64,000 nt of DNA from Pyxicephalus adspersus (taxonomy: Eukaryota > Chordata > Amphibia > Anura > Pyxicephalidae): the NCBI RefSeq assembly GCF_032062135.1, contig NC_092869.1:47651467-47715466 (forward strand), in the 5' to 3' direction. The notes beneath the pieces are model-generated. The model had not been told where the DNA came from and did no database searches. It saw only the letters and a program-made list of their open reading frames with translations. Below are positions 1 to 9,368 of the stretch, piece by piece. The translations under genes were made by a program, and so were the position numbers. Each line of letters starts with the position of its first letter. Position 1 is the first letter of the stretch.

Positions 1-1098
1 GATTCCAGATTCAGGGTGACACGTTGGAAAATAAATTTTGGTCACTATTGTTCTTTAGCTTGCCTTGTCCACATGGTGTAATTCGGGTAATTTACAGCTT
101 CCTCACCAAACCAGGTTTACAGCTAATGGGGCCAGAACATTTTGCTCTCATTTTCACCCAAAGCATTCTATCTTCACAAGTTTTGGAGAGCATTAATAAA
201 TCAGGCCCTAGGTCTTCATATATGATACATGCAGTCCCATTTGAAATTTCTTCCCTTGGAATTTCCACTCTATCAGCGTTATTAACATCCTCTCTGCAAT
301 ATTTCTTCTATATACATTACTTCTATATAAAATCTATACATTAACTTCACAAGACAGTCTATTTGATAAAGGTTGTTCTGTATTATTATTATTATTTTTA
401 GCCAGTTTTTCAATTTCCTGGAAGTCCAATTTTTTCCCAATTAATGAGCTAATCAACATCAGTAGAAGAATTTGGAATGTATATGAGAAAAACTTCTGGC
501 TTGTGTGGTTCTTCTCACCAGCATATTTAACATCATAACAAGAGATAGGATTTTTTAGGACTGTTTCCTGGCTCTTATGGTACTGGTATTAGAAATGATG
601 GGGTTTTATTTATAATTATTTCCTGGCTTACAGTTTATTTAATGTAATCAACATCAGCAGAAAAGATAGAATTTTATTCAGGATTGTTTACTGGCTCTTA
701 TGGTTCTTCACCTTAATGTAATCAACATCAGTAAACAATGTTTGAATCTTTTTTGTGGTTCATTCTGTTCATGTGATATATATGTGACATTGATTCAAGT
801 TCCTATATGTTTAAATATCTGATAATATTGCTGTGTACTTTGTCTTACCTTGTTTCTTAATTAAACTGTTTGAATGACTAGCTATTTGTGCATGAACCTT
901 CTTTAATTGAATATCTATATGCATTGATAGGAATATAATTTCCATATTTATGCAGATAAAATATAGATAAAACATACCTAAATAACAATTCTCTTTTCTT
1001 ACAGTTCTTCAATTTTTTCTTTCTTCCCCCCCAGCACATTTAGGAAGAGATTGAATTTTATTTAGGATTCTTCATTAGCTGCCTTGGTTCTTCTAATG
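1..1098. repeat. AT-rich intergenic DNA with degenerate tandem repeats
   Basis: No gene is visible. From about 440 to 1095 the sequence repeats a loose unit of roughly 110-130 bp. Its recognisable pieces are 'atcaacatcagtagaa'-like blocks and 'ggctcttatggttcttc'-like blocks, which recur near 450, 560, 650, 720 and 1065. The copies are strongly diverged. The short open frame at 24-344 has no recognisable domain and is treated as chance. Confidence 0.4.
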
Positions 1099-1210
1099 CA
1101 GGGGTCAGCAAACTTTTTTAGCTACTAGGCCATTTTAAGAGGTCAAGAAGGCACACTAGGCCGGGCTTTCTGTTGATCACTGGAAAACGGACACCTTTCC
1201 CATTCTCCTA
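1099..1210. mobile_element. hAT-like transposon end (partial)
   Basis: Starts with GCAGGGGTCAGCAAACTTT followed by a stretch with 'aggcc' and 'ggccgggc' blocks, the typical look of the terminal inverted repeat of non-autonomous hAT elements in vertebrates. I could not find the matching right end, so the element is truncated or its far end is unrecognised. Confidence 0.3.
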
Positions 1211-1725
1211 AGTATAAATTGGTGTATGTTGGCACACAGCTACTGCCCATGGCTACCCCTTGCTTCTGAATTTAGATTATCCTTTAAAAGAAAAATATTG
1301 TAATTCAAAATAATTTCAGAACAATTGAATTGTAAGTTTTCCAGACTGAACTTCGCTGCATAAGAAACTGATTCACTGCTGCAATTCCTTTAGTATGTGG
1401 GACGGAAGAAAATAGGGCTGATATATCTATAGCTACCAACCAACCAGGCGGGGGAATTGTAATATCCATGTACTCTCCACCCCTCCAAGAAAAAGTTTTT
1501 AAAGAGTTTTTTTTTTCTTTTTTAAAGGAACAGTTGTCCTGCTACTCAACTGTGTACTCAAATGTGCATTGCAAAGGCCTACGACCCATTCACTGGATCT
1601 CCCTAAAATGAATGATGAAGGTGGGAATGTCATCTCCTTGTATGTAAGCACCAAACCAGCTATGGTGGCTGCCATGCAGGAGGTTCTGCCCAGGGTAGTA
1701 TAGCGAATCTTTGACCTACATACAT

Positions 1726-2150
1726 AATAGTTGTGAGGCTACCAGGAAAGGAAATACCTTGCCTGCCTCACCAATGCAGCCATAACAAAGCCAAATGTTG
1801 GCGTCTGCACCGTGATGGAACCTCTGAGCCACAAGCAAGACACACCTAGTTGTGTGAGCAGTGATCACTTTCAGCAGAGAATAGAGAACGTTTCTGGATG
1901 CCAACAACAACTCAGGATACCCGCCTTGGACGTAGAAAGTTTTGCACCATCCTCATGTGACTTGCACTGGCGACGACGCGCTTGCACCAAAGATCTTCCT
2001 GCAGAGAGGAAATAAAAGTTAGGAGAGTCAAAACAAAAAGGGCCACACAGCCCCGCAGGGTACATTCATGTTGCAGCGTCAGTATTTATCAGAAATCTTC
2101 ATTCTGTAAACAATATCGCTCTGCGTTCATCTCTCTGCTGATCGATGGAT
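1726..2150. repeat. 425-bp tandem duplication, copy 1
   Basis: Bases 1726-2150 and 2151-2575 are head-to-tail copies with a period of exactly 425 bp. Only three substitutions are seen by eye (near 1736/2161, 1971/2396 and 2008/2433), so the duplication is recent or kept alike by gene conversion. The minus strand of the unit contains a polypyrimidine-AG acceptor-like site and a strongly structured 270-nt stretch, annotated separately. Confidence 0.95.
1729..1998 (-). ncRNA. candidate H/ACA-type scaRNA (SCARNA13/U93-like), copy 1
   Basis: Seen: the minus strand from 1998 to 1729 holds several stable hairpins. The last one (1771-1733) pairs GTGAGGC with GCCTCAC perfectly around an inner AGG-C-AAGG/CCTT-T-CCT stem and is followed by ACA plus three bases (1734-1729), as at an H/ACA RNA 3' end. 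Further upstream are GCCAA-CAT-TTGGC and AGGAT/ATCCT stems and an ACACAA H-box-like stretch. Known: human SCARNA13 (U93) is an unusually long tandem H/ACA RNA of about 275 nt hosted by SNHG10, divergent from GLRX5. Inference: position, orientation and length fit. However, I did not verify primary sequence homology, and the pseudouridylation pockets are not clear. It could instead be exon sequence of the host transcript, since a CTCTCTGCAG acceptor-like site lies directly upstream. Confidence 0.4.
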
Positions 2151-2575
2151 AATAGTTGTGCGGCTACCAGGAAAGGAAATACCTTGCCTGCCTCACCAAT
2201 GCAGCCATAACAAAGCCAAATGTTGGCGTCTGCACCGTGATGGAACCTCTGAGCCACAAGCAAGACACACCTAGTTGTGTGAGCAGTGATCACTTTCAGC
2301 AGAGAATAGAGAACGTTTCTGGATGCCAACAACAACTCAGGATACCCGCCTTGGACGTAGAAAGTTTTGCACCATCCTCATGTGACTTGCACTGGTGACG
2401 ACGCGCTTGCACCAAAGATCTTCCTGCAGAGAAGAAATAAAAGTTAGGAGAGTCAAAACAAAAAGGGCCACACAGCCCCGCAGGGTACATTCATGTTGCA
2501 GCGTCAGTATTTATCAGAAATCTTCATTCTGTAAACAATATCGCTCTGCGTTCATCTCTCTGCTGATCGATGGAT
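2151..2575. repeat. 425-bp tandem duplication, copy 2
   Basis: Second copy of the 425-bp unit, ending at ATCGATGGAT (2566-2575), after which the sequence diverges into unique DNA. A 'leftward' transcript from the GLRX5 promoter region would meet this copy first. Confidence 0.95.
2154..2423 (-). ncRNA. candidate H/ACA-type scaRNA, copy 2
   Basis: Same structured segment in the second 425-bp unit. The terminal stem has one mismatch here (GTGAGGC facing GCCGCAC) because of the substitution near 2161, so copy 1 has the better-paired hairpin. Otherwise it is nearly identical to copy 1 and carries the same ACA-plus-three-bases end. Confidence 0.35.
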
Positions 2576-3930
2576 AATAACACGGCGCGGTTATCATCTC
2601 CGTGGCAGCAGAATCGGCGTGTTAGAGGAACATAGCACATCGGCTTGTCGTGCTTTTAACAGCGATGTCTCGGCTTCCTCTAGGCTTCAATCTGTCTGCA
2701 ACTCTCATCGCCCCGAGTACAGGCAACGCAGGGCGTGGGGGAGGGTGCAGACCGGGCCCCGCAATGAGCCAAGGGCCACACAACGCAACTTAAGGAGCTT
2801 TAACACAAAATGTACAGCCAGCAAAGAACATTCTATGTGTGGAGTGAGGAAGGATTACAATTGGGAAAGTTATCACTGCAATCTGTGACTCTGTTAGGAA
2901 GATTCTGCCCTGATTTCCTGTTCAGATAACAGGGGCAGAGACAAATCTGAGCTTCTGGCTCCTCTGGAAATCATTTTCATCCGTCACCATTACTTTTTCA
3001 TTTTCTCTTATGGAGAAAATTCCTGCCAGGAAAAGGAAGCAATGTAAATTCTCAACAAATTTTGGCTTCCTGTATCTGTGATGATTGCAAAATAAATAAA
3101 TAAATAAAGGGCCAATACAAAAACTTGGGACCTCCAACAGACCGGTCACTCCATGAAAGTTGCACAACAAGCGCCACTTGGACATTCAATGTTCCCATTC
3201 TGATCCTTCCAAATACAGGAGGGGGCTCAAGCACAGATATCCAAGTCCGGAATATAGAGGGGTCACATGTAGCGGATTTTATGGCCTAAAAACTGACCTG
3301 CTCGGCTATGCCAGGTATGAGACACTAAATCTGATACCCCCCATTTGTACCACATTCAGTTCTGGAATTCCTCCTGCACCTTGGAACATTCTGGGTTCCT
3401 TTTTACATCTCACCCCCTCCCCCTCCCGTTTGCTCATCATAAGAGTTGTGGACCCCCCAATAATAGGTCTCCCCACAATATGATCGGCCCATGAAAGCAA
3501 TGACGCCCCCACTCACCAATCCATTCTTTTTAACAGATTTTTCTTGTTGATTTTTTTAAAGCTATAAAACTGTTCCACATAATGCTGCATATTAGAAATC
3601 AGGCTGGGGGTGGGCGTGTCTTACATGAGCCAATCACATCCTTCCATATTTAAAAAGTGCAAAAGCCACAAGTCATAGAATATCCTAATCTGATAATAAA
3701 TATAAGTAGTAATAAATAATAGGAAATACATAATATATTTAAATGGCGGTAGTTGCATGACTGCCCCACACCACACAATCATTTCAAGGGATACTCAGCT
3801 CAAGGTAAATGTTATTAGTGCATGCAAGGCTTCTTTAAAGTAAAGATTTTATATGAGGAGCAGAATAAGGAAAGAGGAGACGGAGCCCTCAGCAGCAGAG
3901 CGCTTGAAAACAGAATAATAAACAAAATAT
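2576..3930. other. no gene seen; probable intron/flank of the divergent transcript
   Basis: Moderately GC-rich DNA at 2580-2790, a short (AAAT)n run at 3088-3108, then ordinary sequence. Open frames here are short and unrecognised. If the leftward transcript starting near 4000 is real, this is its first intron. Confidence 0.4.
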
Positions 3931-3937
3931 AACTTAC

Positions 3938-4035
3938 CCCTTTACCAAGATGGCGGCTCCATGCTTCGGTTCCCTGCACCAACATAGCGGCTCTCCTCCT
4001 CCCGCGCTCAGCAACAATACTAAACTCTAGCAAGA
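3938..4035 (-). ncRNA. probable first exon of a divergent non-coding transcript (SNHG10-like)
   Basis: On the minus strand, GCCGCCATCTTGG (3958-3946) is the core YY1 promoter/5'UTR element. It is followed at once by AAAGGG then GTAAGTTA, a near-ideal 5' splice donor with the exon ending at 3938. The region is CpG-rich and sits about 250 bp from the GLRX5 start codon, pointing away from it. No credible protein is encoded. The start is set only roughly, from the end of the GC-rich block. In human the divergent neighbour of GLRX5 is the snoRNA host gene SNHG10, and the structured 425-bp repeats further left fit that role. The donor and YY1 site are seen; the identity of the transcript is inferred. 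Confidence 0.45.
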
Positions 4036-4077
4036 CAGCAGAGACATATTATTCCCAAACCACGCCCTATCGGATGT

Positions 4078-4260
4078 TGATTGGTTTAGCTATACACGTT
4101 CGGAACTACGCACACAATCAACGTGAAGTGTGCGTCTATGTACCCGCCCACACTCCGCAGCCAATGAGGCTCTCTGTGGGCGGAGCGTCGCGGTGTTACG
4201 GCGGCCCGGCAGGTCCATTCTTCTTGCAGGGTTCGGACGCGGTCCGGTGACAGCGGTGCC
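4078..4260 (+). promoter_or_regulatory. GLRX5: GLRX5 CpG-rich promoter and 5'UTR
   Basis: The block before the start codon is rich in CpG. It carries CCAAT at 4161-4165, an inverted ATTGG at about 4079-4083, a GC box GGGCGG at 4178-4183 and a CCGCCC-like site at 4143-4149. There is no TATA box. The same GC-rich block extends to the divergent donor at 3938, suggesting one bidirectional promoter. Confidence 0.6.
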
Positions 4261-4507
4261 ATGAGCTGGTTGTTGTCCCGAATATCGACGGCTGTGAGGC
4301 TCCCGGGCCTGGGCCGCCTGCTGAGCACCGGCTCCCGGGAGCACCTAGAGGAGCTGGTGAAGAAGGACAAGGTGGTGGTGTTTATTAAGGGCACCCCGGC
4401 CCAACCTATGTGCGGCTTCAGCAATGCTGTGGTACAGATCCTCCGGATGCACGGGGTGGAGGGCTACGCGGCCTACAACGTACTGGAGGACCAAGACCTC
4501 CGCCAAG
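4261..4507 (+). CDS. GLRX5: GLRX5 exon 1: mitochondrial glutaredoxin 5, residues 1-82
   Basis: Glutaredoxin 5 is the monothiol CGFS glutaredoxin of the mitochondrial matrix. As a glutathione-bound dimer it carries a [2Fe-2S] cluster from the ISCU scaffold to later iron-sulfur and haem targets. The spliced product is 141 residues (247 + 179 coding bases). Residues 1-24 form an Arg-rich, acid-free presequence (R7, R13, R19), shorter than in the 157-residue human protein. The glutaredoxin fold then begins, with K43-G-T, the CGFS active site at residues 51-54, and SNAVVQIL helix residues that are near-invariant in the family. The exon ends in phase 1 after CAAG at 4507 and is followed by GTGAGT at 4508. 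The frame remains open into the intron up to 4653, but that tail is intronic. The ATG context (GTGCCATGA) is modest; it is the only ATG that gives a presequence. Confidence 0.97.
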
Positions 4508-5391
4508 GTGAGTCTGACAGGTCGTATAGGTCAGAGGTCATACAGGGGTCAGAGGTCATCCTAAGGGTACACATGGGGAAAGAGGAGCCGAGGGCAACTA
4601 TGGAGCCCCAAAGCGTGTATGCTGGGGTTCACAGAACTCGGGGAGGCCAGTGAGGTCACACAGGGGTCAAAGGTTATCTAGGAGATAAGATAGGGCCCCA
4701 AACACATGAGGGAGGTATGTGGGCTCATTGAGTGTCCCTTTAGGGACCAGAGGGAAAGTGTAGGGGCTGTATGGGTCAGAGAGACTGAGGGGCGCAGGAG
4801 CCAAAGGGACCAATTAGGGATGTGCAGGGACCTGAGGGCCTGTTTAGGGGCTGCAGGGACTAGACAGAACTTGTGGGATCACAGGGATGTTAGAAAGGGG
4901 CCCTTTGCAGTGGCAGCAGATATGTGGGGTTCACTAAGGTCAAAGAGGTGGTCTGTGGGGTCATGCAGGTCAGAATGGGGTCATGTGATAACAGTGCCCA
5001 ATGGGTTGTGTTCGTGGTCATGGTAAGTCATACCTGGGGTCATATACATGGCGTCAGGTGGAATTGTTTGGGGTCACAGAAGCAATGCAGAGTCCATCAA
5101 TGTCAATGTGTTACTTTAGACAAAATGTGTGCGTTGGGTGCACAGAGCCGGCCCGTTGTGGCCAAAGAGGATGTGATGACCCGAGGAGAGGAACGAAGCT
5201 TCCAATCTGCAATGTTTATATAGCTGTGAATGGAGGATTGTGATTTCAGGGAACGTGTGGATTTCTGGATAAAATGGCCGTTGTCAGCTTTCGTTTATTT
5301 TTCAAACATTCCGGAGTTGCCGGTGGCCCCGGTTAGATCTCCGGTTTCCTAGTTTATCCCGGTAGAATAAAAGCCGGCATTGGGAGGCTTC

Positions 5392-6206
5392 NNNNNNNNN
5401 NNNNNNNNNNNNNNNNNNNNNNNNNNNNNNNNNNNNNNNNNNNNNNNNNNNNNNNNNNNNNNNNNNNNNNNNNNNNNNNNNNNNNNNNNNNNNNNNNNNN
5501 NNNNNNNNNNNNNNNNNNNNNNNNNNNNNNNNNNNNNNNNNNNNNNNNNNNNNNNNNNNNNNNNNNNNNNNNNNNNNNNNNNNNNNNNNNNNNNNNNNNN
5601 NNNNNNNNNNNNNNNNNNNNNNNNNNNNNNNNNNNNNNNNNNNNNNNNNNNNNNNNNNNNNNNNNNNNNNNNNNNNNNNNNNNNNNNNNNNNNNNNNNNN
5701 NNNNNNNNNNNNNNNNNNNNNNNNNNNNNNNNNNNNNNNNNNNNNNNNNNNNNNNNNNNNNNNNNNNNNNNNNNNNNNNNNNNNNNNNNNNNNNNNNNNN
5801 NNNNNNNNNNNNNNNNNNNNNNNNNNNNNNNNNNNNNNNNNNNNNNNNNNNNNNNNNNNNNNNNNNNNNNNNNNNNNNNNNNNNNNNNNNNNNNNNNNNN
5901 NNNNNNNNNNNNNNNNNNNNNNNNNNNNNNNNNNNNNNNNNNNNNNNNNNNNNNNNNNNNNNNNNNNNNNNNNNNNNNNNNNNNNNNNNNNNNNNNNNNN
6001 NNNNNNNNNNNNNNNNNNNNNNNNNNNNNNNNNNNNNNNNNNNNNNNNNNNNNNNNNNNNNNNNNNNNNNNNNNNNNNNNNNNNNNNNNNNNNNNNNNNN
6101 NNNNNNNNNNNNNNNNNNNNNNNNNNNNNNNNNNNNNNNNNNNNNNNNNNNNNNNNNNNNNNNNNNNNNNNNNNNNNNNNNNNNNNNNNNNNNNNNNNNN
6201 NNNNNN
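5392..6206. other. assembly gap (815 N)
   Basis: Run of N from 5392 to 6206. All open frames crossing it are artefacts. The right edge is a tandem repeat, the likely reason the assembly broke here. Confidence 1.
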
Positions 6207-6301
6207 CTGCCATGTGTGATAGATGCTGGGTGAATGGGCTGCCATGTGTGATAGATGCTGGGTGAATGGGCTGCCATGTGTGATAGATGCTGGGTGAATG
6301 G
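6207..6301. repeat. 32-bp minisatellite at the gap edge
   Basis: Three near-identical head-to-tail units of 32 bp (6207-6238, 6239-6270, 6271-6301), each beginning CTGCCATGTGTGATAGATGC. The array runs straight into the gap, so the true copy number is unknown. Confidence 0.95.
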
Positions 6302-6340
6302 CTATGGGTTGGGGGAAGCCATGTGACCTGAGATTTGCTG

Positions 6341-6378
6341 CACCTGGAGGAGCTGATGAAGGACAAGGTGTTGGTGTG
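6341..6378 (+). pseudogene. fragment resembling GLRX5 exon 1
   Basis: This stretch matches exon 1 bases 4343-4383 with about three substitutions and one 3-base deletion that keeps the frame. It reads HLEELMKDKVLV where exon 1 reads [13 protein letters not shown]. Neither side matches further, and the frame stops 9 codons later. It lies next to a Tc1 tail whose coding sequence at this point (an 'LQ-LKDLL' segment) could explain part of the similarity, so chance convergence is not excluded. Confidence 0.5.
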
Positions 6379-6384
6379 CTGCCA

Positions 6385-6505
6385 TAGTCTTGTTGCCATA
6401 TAGCACCGGGCATCTTCTGTTCATCCCCCAATGGGTCAGCACTGTTTTGGCAGCACAGGGGGGGGGTACACAGTATTGATCAGGTGGTTTTAATGTTGGT
6501 GTGTT
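6385..6505 (+). mobile_element. Tc1/mariner 3' end remnant
   Basis: The words GGGTCAGCACTGTTTTGGCA (6433-6452), a G run, 'cacagtattgatcaggtggt' and 'ttaatgtt' follow the order of the C-terminal codons and 3' terminal repeat of a vertebrate Tc1 element. A longer relative is at 59300-59390. No intact transposase remains. Confidence 0.6.
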
Positions 6506-7640
6506 TTGTTTTAGAAGGGGGGGTCATGTTTTGTTTCTGGGGTTCATTCCAAGGATTTCACACATGCTTGCCTCTCGATGGGATTAGTAGCAGACTTTTC
6601 TCCATCATGTGTAGTGGCTTCTCATGCCATGTGATCCTCTCGTACTATCAGTTCTCCCCCATAGACTATATAGTTGCGTGGCTGAAGTGTCTGGTGACGG
6701 GGCGTGTGTGTGATTGTGCAATGCAAGCTGGCTTGTTCATTTATCAAGATCTGTTCATGAAGGCGGAGTGTGACTTGGCACTTTATTTTAGTCCTGACAC
6801 AAGGAAAACAGAGCCTTGTGTGCCAAAAAAGAAAAAAACTGTGCTGCCCGTTATAATAACTTTATATTGTCTGCTCCGGGTGACTTCTGCAGAGTTTAAG
6901 GATATTACCACACACCTGTATACATAACCACCAAGTGAATGTGGCATTGTAGCAGTGAATGTGGCATTGTGTGTGTTTAGTGTCAGCTGTGTTCATCTTT
7001 GCACTTCACCGCTTTAATTTTTGGTGTCCTAAGAATGAAGCAGAAATTTCAGTGTAGAGCACCATGACCCCGGTGGGTCCCCTATGGGGCATCTAGGTTG
7101 TAGTTTGCCCTTTGTATCCTGACCCTGTGGGACTATTGGCCCTGCATTGTAGTCCATCAGTGCTTGTGAATGGGGGTGGATTACATTCCCTCTTCCCAGC
7201 TTAGATTGGCATAGTGAAGGTTTTGTTCTGGGTTTTAGCAGCAATGGAAGAGTGATGATGGCAGGATGAGCTTTGGTCTATATAACAAATGTTCAGGTTT
7301 GCTGAATAAACCATACAGGACCCAGTTTCGGGATGTCACGCCTTGTACCAGTTGCTTTCCCATTGGCTGCTATGGGTGGTGCATTGGTATGACTTTAATC
7401 CTCGCACGTCACGAGGTGTGAAATGTCTGTGCCTGAGAGCGGCAAATCTTTAAATGACAACCCCATGGTCAGAGGCAACTTGCTGCTTTTGGGAAACATC
7501 TGCATACAAAAAATGGTTCCCAGCTTCTTCCATTCACTTGAATAGGAGAGGTTGGCATGGCAGTTGAGCACACAGGACAATGCGACAGCTCATTCCAAAT
7601 CTTTATTAATAACTCTGTTTTCTCTTTCACCTTCTGCCAG

Positions 7641-7819
7641 GGGTCAAGAGCTTCTCCAACTGGCCCACCATCCCACAAGTGTTTCTGAACGGAGAGTTTG
7701 TTGGAGGTTGTGACATCCTTCTCCAAATGCACCAGAACGGAGATCTGGTGGAAGAACTGAAAAAGCTGGGCATTCGTTCTGCTCTGCTAGACGCCGAGTC
7801 GAGCCAGGAGAGGAAATAA
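7641..7819 (+). CDS. GLRX5: GLRX5 exon 2: mitochondrial glutaredoxin 5, residues 83-141
   Basis: Continues the phase-1 codon (G|GG) from exon 1 and ends at TAA 7817-7819. It encodes the second half of the glutaredoxin fold: S88-N-W90-P-T-I-P-Q, the conserved cis-Pro region, then [12 protein letters not shown], whose GG and C-D (residues 104-107) contact glutathione. A charged C-terminal helix and a divergent, hydrophilic tail follow. The splice acceptor is CTTTCACCTTCTGCCAG. The two-exon layout and the split just after 'LRQG' agree with what is known for vertebrate GLRX5. No frameshift or missing key residue is seen, so the gene looks functional. Confidence 0.97.
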
Positions 7820-8060
7820 TCGAGCAGCGGCCATGTTGTATGAACTGTTTATCCAGGCCTGTGCACACCAGAGAAGCCTTACCTATCACCGTGAACTATT
7901 GTACCCTGTGTGTATGGAATGGGGGGTACCATGGAGTCATTTATCGCCGCCCTAGTGGACATGTGGTTTATAACGGGTGGATTTCTTTCCTTGTAATATA
8001 GTCAGATGATGACCACTGTTCTAGAAAGAGAAATTTTAATATGCTAGAATGTGACATGAT

Positions 8061-8066
8061 AATAAA
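8061..8066 (+). promoter_or_regulatory. GLRX5: GLRX5 poly(A) signal
   Basis: AATAAA about 240 bases after the stop codon, at the end of a 3'UTR without open frames. A T-rich, 'tgttcatttcttct' region follows within about 90 bases. It is the first canonical hexamer after the stop. Confidence 0.75.
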
Positions 8067-8370
8067 ATATTTACTTCATAAAAGAAGCTCTTCTAGTGGT
8101 CTATTTGTACCCTTATTATTGGAGATTCTATGCAGGCAATGTCATGTGTTCATTTCTTCTCTCCTTGTCATTGATTTGTGATGTGCGTGTCTCATCAGAC
8201 TGGAATGTGATGGGATTGCAGCATCTTCCAAAATACAAATCTGCCTGTAAGTGCTGGCGTCTGCCTGATTCCTAAACAATTGCACCATCGCTTATGTTTT
8301 TCATATATTCCTTTTTCTACTTTTATATTAGTTTGAATTTTTTTGGACTTCTCGTGCTGCTGATTTCCCG

Positions 8371-8445
8371 CAGCCACTTCCTGTCTACATACAAATCCCT
8401 GCCCTTGCAGCCATTGCAGAATCATATGTAGGCAGGAAGTGGCTG
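8371..8445. repeat. foldback hairpin, 23-bp arms
   Basis: CAGCCACTTCCTGTCTACAT at 8371-8390 is repeated inverted at 8426-8445 with one or two mismatches, leaving a loop of about 30 bases. It is probably the core of a MITE; no terminal duplication could be fixed. Confidence 0.6.
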
Positions 8446-8881
8446 TGTAATCTGCATTGAAATGATTATTGGTCGTTTTTCCATCAGAAACCCTTGTGAC
8501 AACATAGAAACATGATTGGGGCACAAAGTGTTGTCACTCTATAACAGGAAGTTCATGAACAAGAGATGTAGATTGGGAGAGTGGGATGTGTTTTGTAGTT
8601 CTGCCTTCATGTCACAATTCTCCATAAATTTAGAAAAAGTCCACAAACCGAGCACAGCATTGTCTTGGCTTCTTTCCAGGATTAGCCATTCTGTCCGATG
8701 CCGCCATTTTTCATGTTCTCGGGGTCACCTGATCTGCACAGGAATGAGATCGGGCGATGTGTCTTCCTCCAATAACTGAATGCTGATTTCACTGCACATG
8801 CGTCAGATTGAGTGCTGTGTTCTTTTTTTACGTTATAGGAAAGCTCCATGATAACACATGTGCAGAAGGAGCAGCCCCCAT

Positions 8882-8916
8882 CCTCCCGGGATATGTGACG
8901 TATGAATCCCGGGAGG
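8882..8916. repeat. perfect 11-bp inverted repeat within a repeat element
   Basis: CCTCCCGGGAT and ATCCCGGGAGG face each other across 13 bases that include GTGACGTA. The surrounding 8780-9010 looks like an interspersed frog repeat ('gaggctgacggtttcttctgtctttgcc'). Confidence 0.5.
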
Positions 8917-9224
8917 CTGACGGTTTCTTCTGTCTTTGCCGCTGCGGTAAAAAGATGAGAAAAACGAAAAAGCTGAAAATTTATTTTCATTGTGTAAATA
9001 TAGCCGCCCTTTACACCATGTTGAAAATGTGATGATGGGTCACAGATACTTTAAATATGTGAGAGTTGTCTCCCTAGGATAGGAAGTGTGTTACAGGAGA
9101 ATGGGATGAGGATAAAAGAACTAGACTGTGGAATAAAGAAAACGATAAGGATTGGTAAGCTGCAATAGGCACTGATTTCAATGAGAGAGCTGACACTTAG
9201 GGATCTATTTATATTTAATGATTC

Positions 9225-9368
9225 CCCCAATCAATGTGTCTGAAATTCGCTGATAAATGGTCAGATCTCTCCAGGTAGATCCTTTCAGTCCCTATTAAAA
9301 ACAATGACTCGTTCTGCCATCTAGTGGCCAATACTAAAAGTGCACAGCTGTCACACTAGGAAATGCTA
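9225..9368 (-). repeat. interspersed repeat family A, copy 1
   Basis: On the minus strand this reads TGTGACAGCTGTGCACTTTT followed by 'ggccactagatggcag' and 'gagtcattgtttttaat'. The same order occurs on the plus strand at 18590-18725 and, shorter, at 31797-31870. No coding content; the class was not identified. Confidence 0.6.

Larger units (their letters stand above)
4508..7640 (+). other. GLRX5: GLRX5 intron 1
   Basis: A 3.1-kb intron with a GTGAGT donor at 4508 and a TTCTGCCAG acceptor ending at 7640. The first 600 bases after exon 1 are G-rich, with many 'aggggtca' blocks. It contains the 815-base assembly gap, a 32-bp minisatellite at the gap's right edge, a stretch resembling exon 1 and a Tc1 transposon tail, all listed separately. 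The 147-codon open frame at 6484-6927 lies wholly inside the intron, starts within the Tc1 remnant and has no recognisable domain. Confidence 0.9.

Noticed and set aside
1716..2490. Repeated short frames in the 425-bp units (for example the 64-78-codon minus-strand frames)
   Set aside because: No protein family; the strand and structure fit a non-coding RNA better, and the two copies do not share the same frame ends.
4261..4653. 130-codon plus-strand frame as a complete GLRX5 product
   Set aside because: Only the first 82 codons match glutaredoxin 5; beyond GTGAGT at 4508 the frame is intron read-through.
5302..6431. Very long open frames across the N gap on both strands
   Set aside because: They exist only because N codons are not stops; the real sequence on either side is intron and minisatellite.
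6484..6927. 147-codon frame in GLRX5 intron 1
   Set aside because: Starts inside a Tc1 remnant, no domain, no splice sites or codon bias that support it.
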